Positions 7,465-17,184 are shown, numbered from the stretch's first letter. The stretch is 64,000 bases of DNA from Lentzea jiangxiensis (GCF_900104175.1 NZ_FNIX01000005.1:124001-188000); one strand, 5' to 3'. The notes: a model not told the origin generated them from the sequence alone. Numbers and translations: made by a program.

Positions 7465-8958
7465 ATGAGTGAGCAGGTCCGCGCTGCCCGTGACGTCGAC
7501 GGGCAGCGCTCCACGCTCAATCCGCTGTCGGAACGCAGACAGACCCACCCACCTGTTGCCCGTTGGGAAAGTCGCTACCGCTACGCCGTGATCACCGCCG
7601 ACGTGCTGACCGTTGCCCTCGTCGTCATCGCCGTCGGTGCGGTCATGAGCATGCGTCACACGGCCTTCGGCCCGCTTTCCCTTGCCCTGCTGGACATGCT
7701 CACAGTAGTCCTCGTCGTCGGCTCCCTCGCGATCAACCGCGTGTGGCAGCCGGCCGTCCTCGGCCAGGGTGCCGAGGAGTTCCGAAGACTCGGCCGGGGG
7801 TTGTTCGGTGCCGTCGTGGCGCTCGGTCTCGGAGCGCTCGCCGTCGACATCCCCGGCGCCCGCCTGTGGATCTTCGTCGTCGTACCCGCGATCGCCCTGG
7901 TCGCGTTTCCCTTGCGCTACCTCCTGCGCCGCCCCCTGCACCGCGGCCGCGGTGAGGGGCGGTTCCTGCTCCCGGTCCTCGCCGCCGGCAACCTCGACAC
8001 CGTCGAGGACCTGATCCACCGCACCAAGCGCGTCGCCCACCTGGGCTGGCGCGTCGACGCCATCTGCACCATCGACGGCCGCGGCCGCGCCGGTACCGAC
8101 GTCGACGGCGTGCCCGTCGTCGGCCAGTTGCGCGAGCTCGCCGAGCACGTCCGCCGCGGCGGGTACCGCATCGTCGCCGTGACACCCGACGCCTACTGGA
8201 CACCTCGCCGTCTCCAGCAGCTCGCGTGGGCCCTCGAAGGCACCGGTGCAGAGATGGTCGTCTCACCCGGTCTCATGGAGGTCGCCGGCCCGCGCCTGCA
8301 CATGAGCGCCGTGCTCGGCATGCCGCTGCTGCGGGTGAGCGAACCGGCCCTGAGCGGGTTCCGCCGTCTGGTCAAGGAGGTCGTCGACCGCGTCGGCGCG
8401 TTCGTGCTCCTGGTCCTGTTGGCGCCGCTCATGTTCGCCGTCGCCGCGTTCGTGATGATCGACAGCCGCGGCCCCGTCTTCTACCGCCAGAAGCGGGTCG
8501 GCAAGACCGGCGTGCCGTTCACGATCATCAAGTTCCGCACGATGGTCACCAACGCGGACGTGCTGCGCGCCAGGCTCGCCGCTGTCGACGAGGGCAACGG
8601 CGTGCTGTTCAAGGTGAAGAAGGACCCGCGCATCACCAAGGTCGGCACGGTCCTGCGCCGCTACTCGATCGACGAGCTGCCCCAGCTGTTCAACGTCCTC
8701 GCGGGCAGCATGTCGCTCGTCGGTCCCCGCCCGCCGCTGCCGGAGGAGACCGCGAAGTACTCCTCGGACGTGCGGCGCCGCCTGCTGGTGAAGCCCGGCC
8801 TGACCGGCCTCTGGCAGGTGAGCGGGCGCAGCGACCTCTCGTGGGAGGAGTCGGTGCGCCTCGACCTGCGCTACGTCGAGGACTGGTCGCTCGCCCTCGA
8901 CCTCGTGATCATGTGGAAGACCTTCCGCGCCGTCTTCGGCGGCCAGGGGGCTTACTGA
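7465..8958 (+). CDS. polyprenyl glycosylphosphotransferase (EPS-initiating sugar transferase)
   Basis: 497 aa. It transfers a sugar-1-phosphate from a nucleotide sugar to undecaprenyl phosphate at the inner face of the membrane, the first step of EPS repeat-unit assembly. The N-terminal half has four to five membrane helices and a CoA-binding-like Rossmann region (LPVLAAGNLDTVEDLI ... VPVVGQLREL). The C-terminal ~190 residues are the bacterial sugar transferase domain: membrane helix VLLVLLAPLMFAVAAFVMI, VFYRQKRVGKTG, IIKFRTM, then SIDELPQLFNVLAGSMSLVG with PRPP. It is the first gene of a tightly spaced run; its stop overlaps the next start (TGATG). Confidence 0.95.
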   Translation: MSEQVRAARDVDGQRSTLNPLSERRQTHPPVARWESRYRYAVITADVLTVALVVIAVGAVMSMRHTAFGPLSLALLDMLTVVLVVGSLAINRVWQPAVLGQGAEEFRRLGRGLFGAVVALGLGALAVDIPGARLWIFVVVPAIALVAFPLRYLLRRPLHRGRGEGRFLLPVLAAGNLDTVEDLIHRTKRVAHLGWRVDAICTIDGRGRAGTDVDGVPVVGQLRELAEHVRRGGYRIVAVTPDAYWTPRRLQQLAWALEGTGAEMVVSPGLMEVAGPRLHMSAVLGMPLLRVSEPALSGFRRLVKEVVDRVGAFVLLVLLAPLMFAVAAFVMIDSRGPVFYRQKRVGKTGVPFTIIKFRTMVTNADVLRARLAAVDEGNGVLFKVKKDPRITKVGTVLRRYSIDELPQLFNVLAGSMSLVGPRPPLPEETAKYSSDVRRRLLVKPGLTGLWQVSGRSDLSWEESVRLDLRYVEDWSLALDLVIMWKTFRAVFGGQGAY

Positions 8959-9998
8959 TGGGGGACCAAGACGTGATCGGCCTCGCTGTCATCGGCGCCG
9001 GGTACTGGGGGCCGAACCTCGTCCGCAACGCCCAGGCCACACCCGAGCTGCACCTGCGCCACCTCTGCGACCTCGACGTGGACAAGGCCCGGCGCGTGCT
9101 CGGCCAGTACTCGACCGTGCGCGCCACCGCTTCCCTCGACGAGGTCCTCGCCGACCCCGAGGTGCACGCCGTCGCCATCGCGACACCCGCCGCCACGCAC
9201 CTGCCCGTCGCGCTCGCGGCGCTGGAGGCCGGCAAGCACGTCCTCGTGGAGAAGCCGCTCGCGGCCACCTTCGAGGACGGCCTGAAGCTCGTCGAGACCG
9301 CGGAACAGCGCGGCCTCACGCTGATGCTCGACCACACCTTCGCGTACACGTCGTCGGTGCAGCACCTGCGCGAGATCATCCGTGGCGGCGAGCTCGGCGA
9401 CATCCAGTACATCGACTCGGTGCGCATCAACCTCGGTCTGGTGCAGCCGGACGTGGACGTGCTGTGGGACCTCGCCCCGCACGACCTCTCGATCTTCGAG
9501 GCGATCCTGCCCGACGACGTGGTGCCGGTGGAGGTCGCCGCACACGGGTCGGACCCGATCGGCGCGGGCGTCGTGTGCGTCGGCCACCTCACGGTCCGGT
9601 TGTCGAACGGCGCCATCACGCACGTGCACGTGAACTGGCTGTCTCCCACCAAGATCCGCACGATGGTCATCGGCGGCTCGCAGCGCACGGTCGTGTGGGA
9701 CGACAACAACCCGGCGCAGCGACTGTCCATCTACGACCGCGGCGTCGAGCGCTCCGTGGAGCAGCAGAAGATCTCCTACCGCACCGGCGACATGGTCGCG
9801 CCGGCGCTGGTGGAACGCGAGGCGCTGCGCACGATGATGGCCGAGTTCGCCGCGTCCATCACCGAGAAGCGCGCGCCGCTCACCGACGGACGCGCAGGCC
9901 TGCGCGTGCTGGCGGTGCTGGAGGCGGCGTCGGAGTCGCTGCGCTCCGGCGGTCTGTTCGTTCCCGTTCACCAAGTCGAAGGCAGGGTTTCTCCATGA
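8958..9998 (+). CDS. Gfo/Idh/MocA-family sugar-nucleotide dehydrogenase (WlbA/WbpB-like)
   Basis: 346 aa, ATG overlapping the upstream stop. The N-terminal Rossmann fold carries GAGYWGPNLVRN, followed by the family motif GKHVLVEKPLA (the Lys of EKP is the usual catalytic residue). The WlbA/WbpB type oxidises C3 of UDP-GlcNAc uronate, giving the 3-keto sugar that a DegT aminotransferase then converts to a 3-amino sugar. A DegT enzyme (17822) and a LbH N-acetyltransferase (18901) downstream fit that route, so a 2,3-diacetamido sugar is a plausible EPS component (inference). Confidence 0.9.
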   Translation: MGDQDVIGLAVIGAGYWGPNLVRNAQATPELHLRHLCDLDVDKARRVLGQYSTVRATASLDEVLADPEVHAVAIATPAATHLPVALAALEAGKHVLVEKPLAATFEDGLKLVETAEQRGLTLMLDHTFAYTSSVQHLREIIRGGELGDIQYIDSVRINLGLVQPDVDVLWDLAPHDLSIFEAILPDDVVPVEVAAHGSDPIGAGVVCVGHLTVRLSNGAITHVHVNWLSPTKIRTMVIGGSQRTVVWDDNNPAQRLSIYDRGVERSVEQQKISYRTGDMVAPALVEREALRTMMAEFAASITEKRAPLTDGRAGLRVLAVLEAASESLRSGGLFVPVHQVEGRVSP

Positions 9999-10996
9999 CC
10001 GCCCAGAACGAATCGGGCCAGCCGATCACCGGACAGCGCGCCCTCGTCACCGGTGGTGCGGGCACGATCGGCTCCTCGGTGGTGGACCAGCTCGTCGAGG
10101 CCGGCGCCGCCGAGGTCGTCGTGCTGGACAACTTCGTGCGCGGCCGCCGGGAGAACCTGGCCTCCGCGCTCGAATCCGGTGTCGTCCGCATCGTCGAGGG
10201 CGACATCAACGACAAGGCCCTGGTGCGGGAGCTGACCGAGGGGATGGACCTCGTGTTCCACCTCGCCGCCATCCGCATCACCCAGTGCGCCGAGGAACCG
10301 CGCCTCGCGCTGGAATGCCTGGTCGACGGCACGTTCACGATCCTGGAGGCCGCCGCGGCCGCCGGGGTGAAGAAGGTCATCGCGTCGTCGTCGGCCTCGG
10401 TCTACGGCCTCGCGGAGTCGTTCCCCACCGACGAACGGCACCACCCGTACAACAACGACACCTTCTACGGCGCTGCGAAAGCGTTCAACGAAGGCATGCT
10501 GCGCAGCTTCAAGGCCATGTACGACCTCGACTACGTGGCGCTGCGCTACTTCAACGTGTACGGACCGCGGATGGACGTCCACGGCCTGTACACCGAGGTG
10601 CTCATCCGCTGGATGGAGCGCATCGTCGAGGGCAAGTCGCCGCTCATCTTCGGCGACGGCGCCCAGACGATGGACTTCGTGCACGTGCACGACATCGCAC
10701 GCGCCAACATCCTCGCGGCCAAGGCGCCGGTCACGGACACGGTGTACAACATCGCGTCTTCGAAGGAGACCTCGCTCAAGGAGCTCGCCCTCGCGCTGCT
10801 CGCCGCGATGGACTCCGACCTGCCGCTGGAGCACGGTCCCGAGCGCAAGGTGAACGGCGTGACGCGCCGGCTGGCCGACATCAGCCTCGCGGCCCGCGAG
10901 CTCGGGTGGAAGCCCGAGGTCGAGATGGACGGCGGGCTGCGGGACCTCGTCGCGTGGTGGCGTGCCGAGAAGGCCGCCGCCGAGCAGAACGCCTGA
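9995..10996 (+). CDS. NAD-dependent epimerase/dehydratase (extended SDR)
   Basis: 333 aa; ATG 9995 overlaps the upstream stop by 4 bases. The N-terminal nucleotide-binding motif is TGGAGTIGSS and VVLDNFVRG is typical of nucleotide-sugar SDRs. The catalytic set is a Ser in SSSASVYG and Tyr/Lys in FYGAAK. Further family hallmarks are YFNVYGPRM and the DFVHVHDIARA substrate loop. It acts on a nucleotide sugar, as a 4-epimerase or a 4,6-dehydratase-like enzyme; the sequence does not settle which. If it dehydrates, it would feed the 4-keto sugar to the aminotransferase at 11119. Confidence 0.9.
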   Translation: MTAQNESGQPITGQRALVTGGAGTIGSSVVDQLVEAGAAEVVVLDNFVRGRRENLASALESGVVRIVEGDINDKALVRELTEGMDLVFHLAAIRITQCAEEPRLALECLVDGTFTILEAAAAAGVKKVIASSSASVYGLAESFPTDERHHPYNNDTFYGAAKAFNEGMLRSFKAMYDLDYVALRYFNVYGPRMDVHGLYTEVLIRWMERIVEGKSPLIFGDGAQTMDFVHVHDIARANILAAKAPVTDTVYNIASSKETSLKELALALLAAMDSDLPLEHGPERKVNGVTRRLADISLAARELGWKPEVEMDGGLRDLVAWWRAEKAAAEQNA

Positions 10997-11006
10997 CAGA
11001 CCGACC

Positions 11007-11037
11007 GCGGCCGCGGGCGCCTGATGCCCGTGGCCGC
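11007..11037 (+). terminator. stem-loop between the epimerase and aminotransferase genes
   Basis: A 12-bp stem (11007-11018 with 11026-11037) with one G.U wobble and a 7-nt loop, 10 bp after the epimerase stop. It lies between co-directional EPS genes, so it may give partial termination or stabilise the upstream mRNA. Confidence 0.45.
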
Positions 11038-11118
11038 ACCTCGCGGAGCCGTGAGCCAAGCCCCGTGGCCGCACCCCTTTCCCCACGAACGTTCGTCCGC
11101 CAGCGAAGGGCAGTACCA

Positions 11119-12261
11119 GTGATCCCGGTTATGCGGCCGTTGCTCGGTGAAGAAGAGGCGCTCGCCGCCGCCGAGGCCGTCCGGTCCGGCTGGGTGGCGC
11201 AGGGCCCCCGAGTCCGCGAGTTCGAGGAGGCGTTCGCCGCGTCCGTCGGCGCGAGCCACGGTGTCGCCGTGTCCTCCTGCACCACCGGCCTGCACCTCGC
11301 CGTGCACGTGCTCGGCATCGGGCCCGGCGACGAGGTCGTCGTGCCGTCGCTGTCGTTCATCGCCACCGCCAACTCGGTCCGCTACACGGGCGCGACGCCG
11401 GTGTTCGCCGACGTCGAGCCAGGTACCGGCAACCTGAGCGCGTCCACTGTGGAACCCGTGCTCACCGGGCGCACCCGTGCGGTCATGGTCGTGCACCAGG
11501 CCGGCGTGCCCGCGGACGTCGACGCGATCAAGGCGCTCTGCGCACCGCGGGGCATCGCCGTGATCGAGGACGCGGCCTGCGCGGCGGGCTCCACGTACAA
11601 GGGTGCGCCGGTCGGCACGAACGCGGTGCTCGCCGCCTGGTCGTTCCACCCGCGCAAGCTCCTCACCACCGGTGAGGGCGGCATGGTCACCACCGACGAC
11701 CCGGAGTGGGCCGCGCGGCTCAGGCGCCTGCGCGAGCACGGCATGAACTTCTCGGCGGCGGACCGCCACAACGGCGGCAGCGCCGTGATCGAGCAGTACC
11801 TGGAGACGGCGTTCAACTACCGGATGACCGACATCCAGGCCGCGGTCGGCCTGGTGCAGCTGTCCAAACTGGACGCGATCATCGCTCGCCGCCGTGAGCT
11901 GGCCGCCCGCTACCACGAGGTGCTGGCGGGCCTCGGCCTCGAGACCGTGCGCGACCCGGAGCACGGGACGACGAACTACCAGTCGTTCTGGGTGTGGCTG
12001 CCCGAGGGTGCGCCCGACCGCCGGGAAGTCCTCGCCGGGCTCGCCGAGCGCGGCGTGAGCGCGCGGCGCGGGATCATGGCGTCGCACCTCGAGCCCGCCT
12101 ACTCCGGCCACGGGAGCGCGGAGCTGCCGGTGACGGAGGCCTTCACGGCCAGGACGCTGATCCTCCCGCTGTTCCACGACATGACGGAGTCCGAACAGGA
12201 CCAGGTCGTGTCAGCGTTGTCGGCAACTCTGCACACATCCCGTCTGACCGTGCGTGGTTGA
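11119..12261 (+). CDS. DegT/DnrJ/EryC1-family sugar aminotransferase
   Basis: 380 aa from GTG 11119, supported by GAAGGG 8 bp upstream; an in-frame ATG at 11131 is an alternative. PLP-dependent transfer of an amino group to a keto-sugar nucleotide. Visible motifs: VSSCTTGLHLAV (phosphate-binding Ser/Thr), EDAACAAGS (Asp pairing with the pyridine N) and SFHPRKLLTTGEGG with the PLP lysine. The sequence is closest in feel to PglE/LegC-type enzymes making 4-amino sugars; the NeuD/PglD-like acetyltransferase at 17181 would be its natural partner. Separated from the upstream gene by a 122-bp gap containing a hairpin. Confidence 0.92.
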   Translation: MIPVMRPLLGEEEALAAAEAVRSGWVAQGPRVREFEEAFAASVGASHGVAVSSCTTGLHLAVHVLGIGPGDEVVVPSLSFIATANSVRYTGATPVFADVEPGTGNLSASTVEPVLTGRTRAVMVVHQAGVPADVDAIKALCAPRGIAVIEDAACAAGSTYKGAPVGTNAVLAAWSFHPRKLLTTGEGGMVTTDDPEWAARLRRLREHGMNFSAADRHNGGSAVIEQYLETAFNYRMTDIQAAVGLVQLSKLDAIIARRRELAARYHEVLAGLGLETVRDPEHGTTNYQSFWVWLPEGAPDRREVLAGLAERGVSARRGIMASHLEPAYSGHGSAELPVTEAFTARTLILPLFHDMTESEQDQVVSALSATLHTSRLTVRG

Positions 12262-12272
12262 AAGACGGGGAT

Positions 12273-12295
12273 TCAGGCCCTGCCTGACCATTTTT
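12273..12295 (+). terminator. possible intrinsic terminator after the aminotransferase
   Basis: TCAGGC (12273-12278) pairs with GCCTGA (12282-12287) around a 3-nt loop, followed by CCATTTTT. It is 11 bp after the stop and is one of the few hairpins here with a T-run. Confidence 0.5.
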
Positions 12296-12305
12296 GTGTT
12301 GACAC

Positions 12306-12314
12306 GTAACAGTT
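12306..12314 (+). promoter_or_regulatory. GTAACAGTT motif upstream of the large secreted protein
   Basis: The 9-mer GTAACAGTT lies just after TTGACA (12299-12304), a possible -35. Its exact reverse complement is at 28059-28067 and a one-base variant at 38942-38950, all in EPS intergenic regions. A shared operator is inferred; the regulator is unknown. Confidence 0.3.
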
Positions 12315-12408
12315 ATGACGAGATCGCCGACGTTCGGAGTAGCAGCCCTGTGCTGTCCAGCGTAGTGCGCGGATCACACACGGTAACTCCGTTCGAGAGG
12401 TGAACCCA

Positions 12409-15400
12409 ATGGTGGCTCAGCAGTCGCGTCTCGTGCGGATGCTCGTGATCATGGCGTTGATGGCATCGACGATGTTCGTGCTCGGCGTCTTCAACGCCCC
12501 CAACGCCCACGCTGCTCCGTGTGACTTCCCGGTCACCAACAAGGTCGCGTGCGAGAACACGCAACCCGGCGCGGACAACTGGCAGGCCCAGTACCGCGAC
12601 GACACGATCCTCGGGTACACCACGGACATCAGCTACAACGTCGGCCAGACCGTCAGCTTCAAGATGCTGACGTCGGCCTCGTCGTACAAGCTCGACATCT
12701 ACCGGATGGGCTGGTACGGCGGCAAAGGCGCCCGGTACATGGGCACGGTCCAGCGCAACACGCCGCAGAACCAGCCACCCTGTCTGCGGGACGCGCCGAC
12801 CGCGCTCATCGACTGCGGCAACTGGGCCGTCTCGCTCACCTGGAACATCCCCGCCACCGCCACCTCGGGCATCTACTACGTGCGCATGACGCGCAACGAC
12901 ACCGGTGCCGAGAACGAGATGGCGTTCGTCGTCCGCGACGACAGCTCCCAGTCGAAGATCTTCTTCCAGACCTCCGACGCCACCTGGGTCGCCTACAACC
13001 GCTACGGCGGCAACAGCCTCTACTTCGGTGACGGTCCCGGCCAGGGCGGCAGCTCGTACAAGGTCAGCTACAACCGCCCCTACACCGGCGGCGACGGCGA
13101 CGAGAACTTCATCTTCAACGCCGAGTACCCGATGCTCAGGTTCCTGGAGCGCAACGGGTACGACATGAGCTACACGACCGACGTCGACTCCGCGCGCCGC
13201 GGGCACCTGATCAAGAACCACAAGGTGTTCATGGCCGTCGGCCACGACGAGTACTGGTCGAACGAGCAGTGGAACAACGTGATGGCCGCCCGCGACGCCG
13301 GCGTGCACATGGCGTTCCTCACCGGCAACGAGATCTTCTGGAAGACCCGCTACGAGAAGAGCATCGACTCCTCGCAGACGGACTGGCGCACCATCGCCTG
13401 CTTCAAGGAGACCAAGGGCACCCAGAACGACGGCCTGAACGACTGGACCGGCACGTGGCGCGACCCGCGCTACAGCCCTCCGCAGGACGGCGGCAGGCCG
13501 GAGAACGCGTTGCTCGGCAACATGTTCACCGTCAACGGCCGGCGGGACGACGCGCTCCAGGTCCCGGCCGCCTACGGCAAGATGCGGCTCTGGCGCAACA
13601 CCGACCTGCAGAACATGACCGCGGGCACCACGTACACCTTCGAGCCCGGCACGCTCGGCTACGAGTGGAACACCGTGTACGACAACGGCTCCCAGCCCGC
13701 CGGTGTCGCGCAGATGTCGCGCACGACCGTGCAGCTCGACGGCTACTACGCGCTGAAGAACTACGGCGACGAGTACGGCTCGGGCACCGAGACCCACGCG
13801 ATCACGTATTACCGCGCGCCTTCCGGTGCGCTGGTGTTCGGCGCGGGCACGGTGCAGTGGGCATGGGGCGTGGACGACGAGCACGCGTTCCCGACCAACA
13901 CCCCGACCTCGGACAAGCGGATCAAGCAGGCGACGGTCAACTTCCTCGCGGACATGGGCGTGCAGCCCTACCAGCTGTGGGCGGCCGACCAGCTCTCCGT
14001 CTCCGGCGCCATCAGCGACAACGCCGCACCGGGCGTGCAGATCACGACCCTGCCGCCGCAGGCGGCCGTCGGCCAGCCCTACACCTTCGGCGGCACCGTG
14101 ATCGACGCGGCCGGCCGGGTCGCGGGCGTCGAGGTCTCCACCGAAGGCGGCACCCGCTGGCACTACGCGAACTGGCAGGCGGGCCAGACGACGTGGAGCT
14201 ACACCTACACGCCGTCGCAGTCCGGCACGGCCCAGCTGCGGGTCCGCGCGGTCGACGACTCGCTGAACCTCTCCACCCCCGTCTCGGCCACGCCGAACGT
14301 GACCGCGAAGACCTGCCCCTGCGGCATGTTCTCCGGCACGGAGGTCCCGAAGGTCGCCTCCGCCGACGACGCCTCCCAGCTCGAGCTCGGCGTGAAGTGG
14401 CGGGCCGCGGGCAACGGCTACGTCCGCGGCGTCAAGTTCTACAAGGGCACCGGCAACACCGGCACGCACACCGGTTCGCTGTGGTCGTCGAACGGCGACC
14501 TGCTGGCCACCGGCACGTTCGCCAACGAGAGCCCGACGGGCTGGCAGACGCTGCTCTTCCCGCAACCCGTGGCGGTGAACGGGAACACGACCTACGTCGT
14601 GTCGTACTTCACCCCGACGGGCCACTTCGCGTACGACACGGGCGGGTTCCACCAGCAGCAGGCGTACATGGAACCCATCACCGGCCTGAAGTCCGGTGTG
14701 GACGGACCGAACGGCGTCTTCCGCTTCGGCGCCGGCTTCCCGAACCAGACGTTCGACCACACCAACTACTGGGTCGACGTGGTGTGGGCGGCGGACCCCG
14801 GTCCCGACACCCGCGCGCCGCTGCAGTCCGCGACGTCCCCGGTGGCCAACGCGGGCTCCGTCGCGCTCGGCACCACGGTGTCCGGCACGTTCGACGAGAA
14901 CGTGGCGCTCAGCTCGGCGCAGGTCACGGTGACCGGCCCGGCCGGCGCCGTCACGGGCACCAAGTCGATCTCCGACGACGCCCGCACGATCACGTTCACA
15001 CCCTCGGCACCCCTGGCGGCGGCCACGGCCTACACCGTCACGATGAGGGCGGCGGACGCGGCCGGAAACCTCTCTACGCAGGCGAACTGGACGTTCACGA
15101 CAGGCTCGCCGCGCCCGGCGACCTGCCCGTGCACCGTCTGGGACGACTTCGCGGCACCGGCCGCGGTCGACTCCGGTGACACCACCGCGGTCGAACTCGG
15201 CACCAAGGTCCGCTTCGACGGCAAGGGCGAGGTGCTCGGCGTCCGCTTCTACAAGGGCACCGGCAACACCGGCACGCACACCGGCTCGCTGTGGACCTCC
15301 ACGGGTCTGCTGCTCGCGACCGGCACGTTCAGCGGCGAGACCACGTCCGGCTGGCAGAAGCTGATGTTCACCTCCCCGGTCCAGGTGCAGGCGAACACGA

Positions 15401-17184
15401 CCTACGTCGTGTCCTACAACGCCCCGAACGGCCGGTACTCGGTCTCCTCCGGCTACTTCAACGGCCAGGAGGCGAGCTACCAGTCGCTGCACGCGCTGCA
15501 GAACGGTGCCGACGGCGGCAACGGCGTCTACAAGTACGGCAGCGGCTTCCCGAACAGCTCCTACAACGCCACGAACTACTGGGTCGACGTCATCTACCGC
15601 AACGGGCTCAACGGTGACACCACGCCGCCGGCGATCACGAACCGCACGCCGGCCGTGAACGCGACGAACGCGGGCCTGCAGAGCACGCTGACGGCGACGT
15701 TCAGCGAGGCGGTCGACCCGGCGTCGGCGCAGATCTGGCTGGAGGACCCGAAGGGCGCCAAGCTGTCCGGCTCGGTGTCGCTGTCCGGTGACCAGAAGAC
15801 GGTCACCTGGACACCGTCCGGCAAGCTCGTGTCCGGCACGCCGTACAAGGCGCACGTGGGCATCGCGGACGCCAACGGCATCGCGATGCCGAACGCCGCG
15901 GAGTGGACCTTCACCACCACGACGACGGCCACCTGCCCGTGCTCGCTGTTCAGCACGGCGACGGTTCCGGCGGTGACCTCGGCCGAGGACAACGGCGCGT
16001 ACGAACTGGGTGTCAGGTTCAGTCCGACGCAGTCCGGCCAGATCACCGGTGTCCGCTTCTACAAGGGCGCGGGCAACACCGGCACGCACACGGGATCGCT
16101 GTGGAACGCCAACGGCTCGCGCCTCGCGACCGGCACGTTCACCGGTGAGACCGCGACGGGCTGGCAGACGCTCACGTTCTCGCAGCCGGTGGTCGTCAGC
16201 GCGGGTCAGACCTACACGGCCTCGTACACGACCACCACCGGCAACTACGCGGTGAACGCCGGCTACTTCGGCACCGGCCCGGTCGGTTCCGGTCCGCTGT
16301 CGGCACCGCAGGAGACGAACGGCGTGTTCGTCCCCGGCTCGGGCTTCCCGACGATGACGTACGGCTCCGGCAACTACTGGGTCGACGTCGTCTACCAGCC
16401 CAACGCCGACAACGACGCGCCCGTCCTGCAGTCCCGCACCCCGTTGCCCGGCGCGTCCGAGGTGGAGCTGGACTCGGCCGTCACCGCGTCGTTCGACGAG
16501 GCCGTCGACCTGAGCTCCGCGCAGTTCACCGTCACCGACCCCGGTGGCGCGAAGATCGCCGGCACGCTGGCGCTCTCGGCGGACTCGCGGATGGTCACGT
16601 TCACCCCGGCCGCCAGGCTCGCGGCGTCCACCGCGTACTCGGTGAGCGTCAAGATCGCCGACGCGTTCGGCAACCCGATGCCCAACGCGCAGACGTGGTC
16701 GTTCACGTCGGCGACGACGCAGACCTGCCCGTGCTCGCTGTTCAGCGCGGCCACGGTCCCGTCCGTCACCTCCGCCGACGACAACGGCGCCTACGAACTG
16801 GGCGTGAAGTTCACGTCGAGCGCCAACGGCCAGATCACCGGCGTGAAGTTCTACAAGGGCGCGGGCAACACCGGCACCCACACCGGGTCGCTCTGGTCGG
16901 CGGACGAGCAGCGCCTCGCGACCGGCACGTTCTCGAACGAGACCGGGTCGGGCTGGCAGACGCTGACGTTCTCGCAGCCGGTGCAGATCACGGCCGGAAC
17001 CGAGTACACGGCCTCGTACACGACCACCACGGGTCACTACGCCGTCAACGCCGGCTACTTCGGCTCGGTGACCTCGCCGCCGCTGGGCGCCACGCCGAAC
17101 GCCGGTGTGTTCACGGCCGGGTCGGGCTTCCCGGCCACGACCTACAACGGCGGCAACTACTGGGTGGACGTGGTCTTCCAGTGA
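12409..17184 (+). CDS. secreted N,N-dimethylformamidase-beta-like protein with four DUF4082 modules
   Basis: 1591 aa from ATG 12409, with GAGAGG 8 bp upstream (an in-frame GTG at 12400 overlaps that site). A signal peptide (LVIMALMASTMFVLGVFNAP) ends at NAHAAP. Residues ~40-525 resemble the N,N-dimethylformamidase beta-subunit-like domain: YRMGWYGGKGAR, YNRYGGNSLY, FMAVGHDEYWS, GNEIFWKTR. An Ig-like linker follows, then four DUF4082 domains starting near residues 635, 905, 1175 and 1439, each opening with TCPC and carrying FYKG(T/A)GNTGTHTGSLW, separated by bacterial Ig-like domains; the protein ends with a DUF4082. It probably acts outside the cell on, or binds, the EPS (inference). Its stop overlaps the next start (GTGA), tying it to the EPS operon. 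Confidence 0.85.
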   Translation: MVAQQSRLVRMLVIMALMASTMFVLGVFNAPNAHAAPCDFPVTNKVACENTQPGADNWQAQYRDDTILGYTTDISYNVGQTVSFKMLTSASSYKLDIYRMGWYGGKGARYMGTVQRNTPQNQPPCLRDAPTALIDCGNWAVSLTWNIPATATSGIYYVRMTRNDTGAENEMAFVVRDDSSQSKIFFQTSDATWVAYNRYGGNSLYFGDGPGQGGSSYKVSYNRPYTGGDGDENFIFNAEYPMLRFLERNGYDMSYTTDVDSARRGHLIKNHKVFMAVGHDEYWSNEQWNNVMAARDAGVHMAFLTGNEIFWKTRYEKSIDSSQTDWRTIACFKETKGTQNDGLNDWTGTWRDPRYSPPQDGGRPENALLGNMFTVNGRRDDALQVPAAYGKMRLWRNTDLQNMTAGTTYTFEPGTLGYEWNTVYDNGSQPAGVAQMSRTTVQLDGYYALKNYGDEYGSGTETHAITYYRAPSGALVFGAGTVQWAWGVDDEHAFPTNTPTSDKRIKQATVNFLADMGVQPYQLWAADQLSVSGAISDNAAPGVQITTLPPQAAVGQPYTFGGTVIDAAGRVAGVEVSTEGGTRWHYANWQAGQTTWSYTYTPSQSGTAQLRVRAVDDSLNLSTPVSATPNVTAKTCPCGMFSGTEVPKVASADDASQLELGVKWRAAGNGYVRGVKFYKGTGNTGTHTGSLWSSNGDLLATGTFANESPTGWQTLLFPQPVAVNGNTTYVVSYFTPTGHFAYDTGGFHQQQAYMEPITGLKSGVDGPNGVFRFGAGFPNQTFDHTNYWVDVVWAADPGPDTRAPLQSATSPVANAGSVALGTTVSGTFDENVALSSAQVTVTGPAGAVTGTKSISDDARTITFTPSAPLAAATAYTVTMRAADAAGNLSTQANWTFTTGSPRPATCPCTVWDDFAAPAAVDSGDTTAVELGTKVRFDGKGEVLGVRFYKGTGNTGTHTGSLWTSTGLLLATGTFSGETTSGWQKLMFTSPVQVQANTTYVVSYNAPNGRYSVSSGYFNGQEASYQSLHALQNGADGGNGVYKYGSGFPNSSYNATNYWVDVIYRNGLNGDTTPPAITNRTPAVNATNAGLQSTLTATFSEAVDPASAQIWLEDPKGAKLSGSVSLSGDQKTVTWTPSGKLVSGTPYKAHVGIADANGIAMPNAAEWTFTTTTTATCPCSLFSTATVPAVTSAEDNGAYELGVRFSPTQSGQITGVRFYKGAGNTGTHTGSLWNANGSRLATGTFTGETATGWQTLTFSQPVVVSAGQTYTASYTTTTGNYAVNAGYFGTGPVGSGPLSAPQETNGVFVPGSGFPTMTYGSGNYWVDVVYQPNADNDAPVLQSRTPLPGASEVELDSAVTASFDEAVDLSSAQFTVTDPGGAKIAGTLALSADSRMVTFTPAARLAASTAYSVSVKIADAFGNPMPNAQTWSFTSATTQTCPCSLFSAATVPSVTSADDNGAYELGVKFTSSANGQITGVKFYKGAGNTGTHTGSLWSADEQRLATGTFSNETGSGWQTLTFSQPVQITAGTEYTASYTTTTGHYAVNAGYFGSVTSPPLGATPNAGVFTAGSGFPATTYNGGNYWVDVVFQ
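14311..17184 (+). repeat. four-copy in-gene tandem repeat (DUF4082 + Ig-like)
   Basis: Unit starts at 14311, 15121, 15931 and 16723 (spacing 810, 810 and 792 bp). The last copy has only the DUF4082 part. DNA identity is visibly high around the FYKG...GNTGTHTGSLW segments (from 14437, 15247, 16057 and 16849). Copies 3 and 4 look most alike, suggesting recent duplication or gene conversion. Confidence 0.9.

Noticed and set aside
12313-17037. 1574-codon open frame on the minus strand opposite the DUF4082 protein
   Set aside because: It is antisense to a gene with a signal peptide, repeated domains and operon overlaps. Its translation is a low-complexity Arg/Val/Gly-rich product without domains, as expected from the third-position GC bias.
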